Shown: positions 62,618-64,000 of the stretch, one piece after another
How positions within the stretch are numbered: position 1 is the first letter of the stretch
Layout of the letters: each line of letters begins with the position of its first letter
NCBI RefSeq assembly: GCF_963666665.1
Contig: NZ_OY762999.1
Span: forward strand, 2,237,501-2,301,500
From: Maridesulfovibrio sp.
GTDB lineage: Bacteria; Desulfobacterota; Desulfovibrionia; Desulfovibrionales; Desulfovibrionaceae
Reading direction: 5' to 3'
Length of the DNA stretch: 64,000 nt
The notes under the pieces: generated by a model
What the model was told of the DNA's origin: nothing
Databases searched by the model: none
The model's input: the letters and a program-made list of their open reading frames with translations, nothing else
Program-made: the position numbers and the translations under genes

Positions 62618-63905
62618 ACATTCTTTCGTCAAAAACACGCTTGGTCTTGGCAAAACTTCTGGGAAGCAAACCGGGCTTGAGGATTTCCACATTGGCCCGC
62701 ACAAGGATATATTTCCTGATCTCAGCGCAGATGGCCTTGGCAAGATTTGCATCATCGGACTCGGAAGCCTCAGGCATACGTTCAACGCGCACAGACATGT
62801 GATCCAACCCTTCACGGCGTTCAAGATATATCTGGTATTCGGAACTGGCTTCGGGGAAAGATTCCAGTACAGAAGCGATCTGACCGGGATAAATATTAAC
62901 TCCGCGAAAAATGAACATATCGTCACTTCTGCCGGAGATGGTGTCATGACGAGGCATGGAGCAACCGCAGGAACATTCACCGGGGATGATCCGGGTCAAG
63001 TCACGGGTGCGGTAACGGACCAGCGGCGAAGCTTCCTTGTTCAGCGTGGTGACTACCAGCTCACCCACTTCACCTTCAGGTACGGGCTTGAGAGTTACCG
63101 GATCAATGATCTCAGCGATGTACTCATCACCCCAGTAGTGCAGCCCCTCATGGGCATTACATTCGATACCGGCGCCGGGACCGTAAAGCTCGGTCATGCC
63201 GGAAATATCATGGCTCGATTCAAGACCGAGAGCTTCCTCAAACTGCTTGCGCATCTTAGCTGAGCACGCTTCCCCTCCGAAGATACAACGCTTGAGCTTG
63301 AGCCGCTCCACTATACCGGCTTTCTGGGCTTCCTCTCCGAGCAGCAGGGCCATGGAAGCAGTAGAACACAGGCAGGTCGCTCCGAGGTCTTCCAGAATCT
63401 GGAGCTGAATTTCAAGCATCCCGGGTCCCACAGGCAGGGTCATGGCCCCGAAATGTTCCGAACCGAGCTGGAACCCAGCCCCGGCAGTCCAGAGCCCGTA
63501 GCCTACGCAGACCTGCACGCGGTCAAGGGTGGTCAGTCCGGCCAGTTCGTAACAGCGGGCAAACATGTTCTTCCATGTTTCAATATCCTTGCGGGTGTAA
63601 GAAAGAATCTTGCGCTTTCCGGTGGTCCCGCTGGAACCGTGGATACGCACGACATCCTCTTCAGGAACGGAAAGCAGCGGCAGCGGATAGCCTTCCTTAA
63701 GATGGTCGGCAGTGGTAAAAGGAAGTTTCTGCAGATCTTCAAGAGACTTAATATCGCCGGCTTCAACTCCCTGCTCTTTATACTGAGCCTGATAAAAAGG
63801 GCTGTTGGCGGCAGTATGCGCTACGGTCCATTTCAATCCTTGCAGCTGTTTATCAGCAAGTTCCTGTGCACTCAATTCCGGTATGAATCTATATTTGCCG
63901 CCCAT
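62616..63905 (-). CDS. paaK: Phenylacetate-CoA ligase
   Basis: A 429-residue adenylate-forming enzyme of the PaaK family: the P-loop-like IHGSSGTTGKRKI, ELYGPGAGIECNAHEG, YRTRDLTRI and GRSDDMFIFRGVNIYP. It converts aryl acids (phenylacetate, or indoleacetate in gut and anaerobic relatives) to CoA thioesters with ATP. In Desulfovibrio such genes usually serve aromatic amino-acid breakdown. GGAG precedes the ATG. Substrate within the aryl acids is not resolved by sequence. Only 95 bases of upstream DNA are visible. Confidence 0.93.
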   Translation of the reverse strand: MGGKYRFIPELSAQELADKQLQGLKWTVAHTAANSPFYQAQYKEQGVEAGDIKSLEDLQKLPFTTADHLKEGYPLPLLSVPEEDVVRIHGSSGTTGKRKILSYTRKDIETWKNMFARCYELAGLTTLDRVQVCVGYGLWTAGAGFQLGSEHFGAMTLPVGPGMLEIQLQILEDLGATCLCSTASMALLLGEEAQKAGIVERLKLKRCIFGGEACSAKMRKQFEEALGLESSHDISGMTELYGPGAGIECNAHEGLHYWGDEYIAEIIDPVTLKPVPEGEVGELVVTTLNKEASPLVRYRTRDLTRIIPGECSCGCSMPRHDTISGRSDDMFIFRGVNIYPGQIASVLESFPEASSEYQIYLERREGLDHMSVRVERMPEASESDDANLAKAICAEIRKYILVRANVEILKPGLLPRSFAKTKRVFDERM

Positions 63906-64000
63906 TTTATGTCTCCGTAGAAAGCTTGTTCAATTATCCTAAGTGTCGTATCCACTTTTTTACAAAATAAGTCAGACACAACTGTTTTGCAGGGACACCC

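Noticed and set aside
1..64000. CRISPR arrays, insertion sequences or prophage genes
   Set aside because: No spaced repeat array, no transposase or integrase frame and no terminal repeats were seen.

Overview
The window looks like chromosomal DNA of a marine, motile, sulfate-reducing bacterium of the Desulfovibrionales, closest in style to the Desulfovibrio salexigens / Maridesulfovibrio group. Three things point there: a complete qrcABCD menaquinone-reductase operon, a cistron order from flgM through flgF, rimP-nusA-infB-rbfA-truB-rpsO-pnp that (from memory) matches Desulfovibrio vulgaris, and a probable selenoprotein. No insertion sequence, prophage or CRISPR array was seen, and the window is almost fully coding.

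Layout. 1-9.5 kb: the end of a mechanosensitive channel gene; a short rhodanese gene whose frame runs through an in-frame UGA (a probable selenocysteine codon) with a SECIS-like hairpin; an APC-type permease; a STAS protein and HATPase anti-sigma pair; a large ABC exporter with an unusual insert in its ATPase domain plus a cyclic-nucleotide-binding-domain partner; a secreted orphan; and a HepT/MntA toxin-antitoxin pair. 9.5-14.2 kb: qrcDCBA, the periplasmic-electron to menaquinone module of sulfate respiration. 14.4-18.5 kb: rfbC, cvpA, mazG, a small gene with a FliA-type promoter, and a stomatin/NfeD pair. 18.7-23.9 kb: a three-gene surface-decoration cluster (nucleotidyltransferase-aminotransferase fusion, methyltransferase, alkaline-phosphatase-superfamily/glycosyltransferase fusion). 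24.1-29.2 kb: a CHAT-protease/TPR protein, a DUF4384 protein and a CHASE2-SpoIIE phosphatase. 29.2-38.5 kb: two tRNA-Ser genes flanking a NarL-type regulator, then der, mtnA, gatB, mltA, a DUF89/ARMT1-like gene and nadK.

38.7-50.3 kb is flagellar: a DVU0524-like gene and flgM forward, then fliW, csrA, flgL, flgK, flgN, flgJ, flgI, flgH, flgA, flgG and flgF on the minus strand. Sigma-54-type promoters precede flgF and flgJ; a sigma-28-type promoter precedes the flgM operon. 50.3-61.7 kb holds a small orphan gene, a structured leader RNA ending in an intrinsic terminator, and the translation/RNA operon rimP, nusA, ylxR, infB, DUF503, rbfA, nrnA, truB, rpsO, pnp. The window ends with a solute-binding protein gene and a convergent phenylacetate-CoA ligase gene.

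The observations most worth following are the Cys-Ala-Sec rhodanese, the nucleotidyltransferase-aminotransferase surface cluster, the ABC exporter with the roughly 240-residue ATPase insert, the rimP leader RNA, the CHAT/DUF4384/CHASE2-PP2C locus, and the FliA-type promoter that ties an orphan 69-residue protein to motility.
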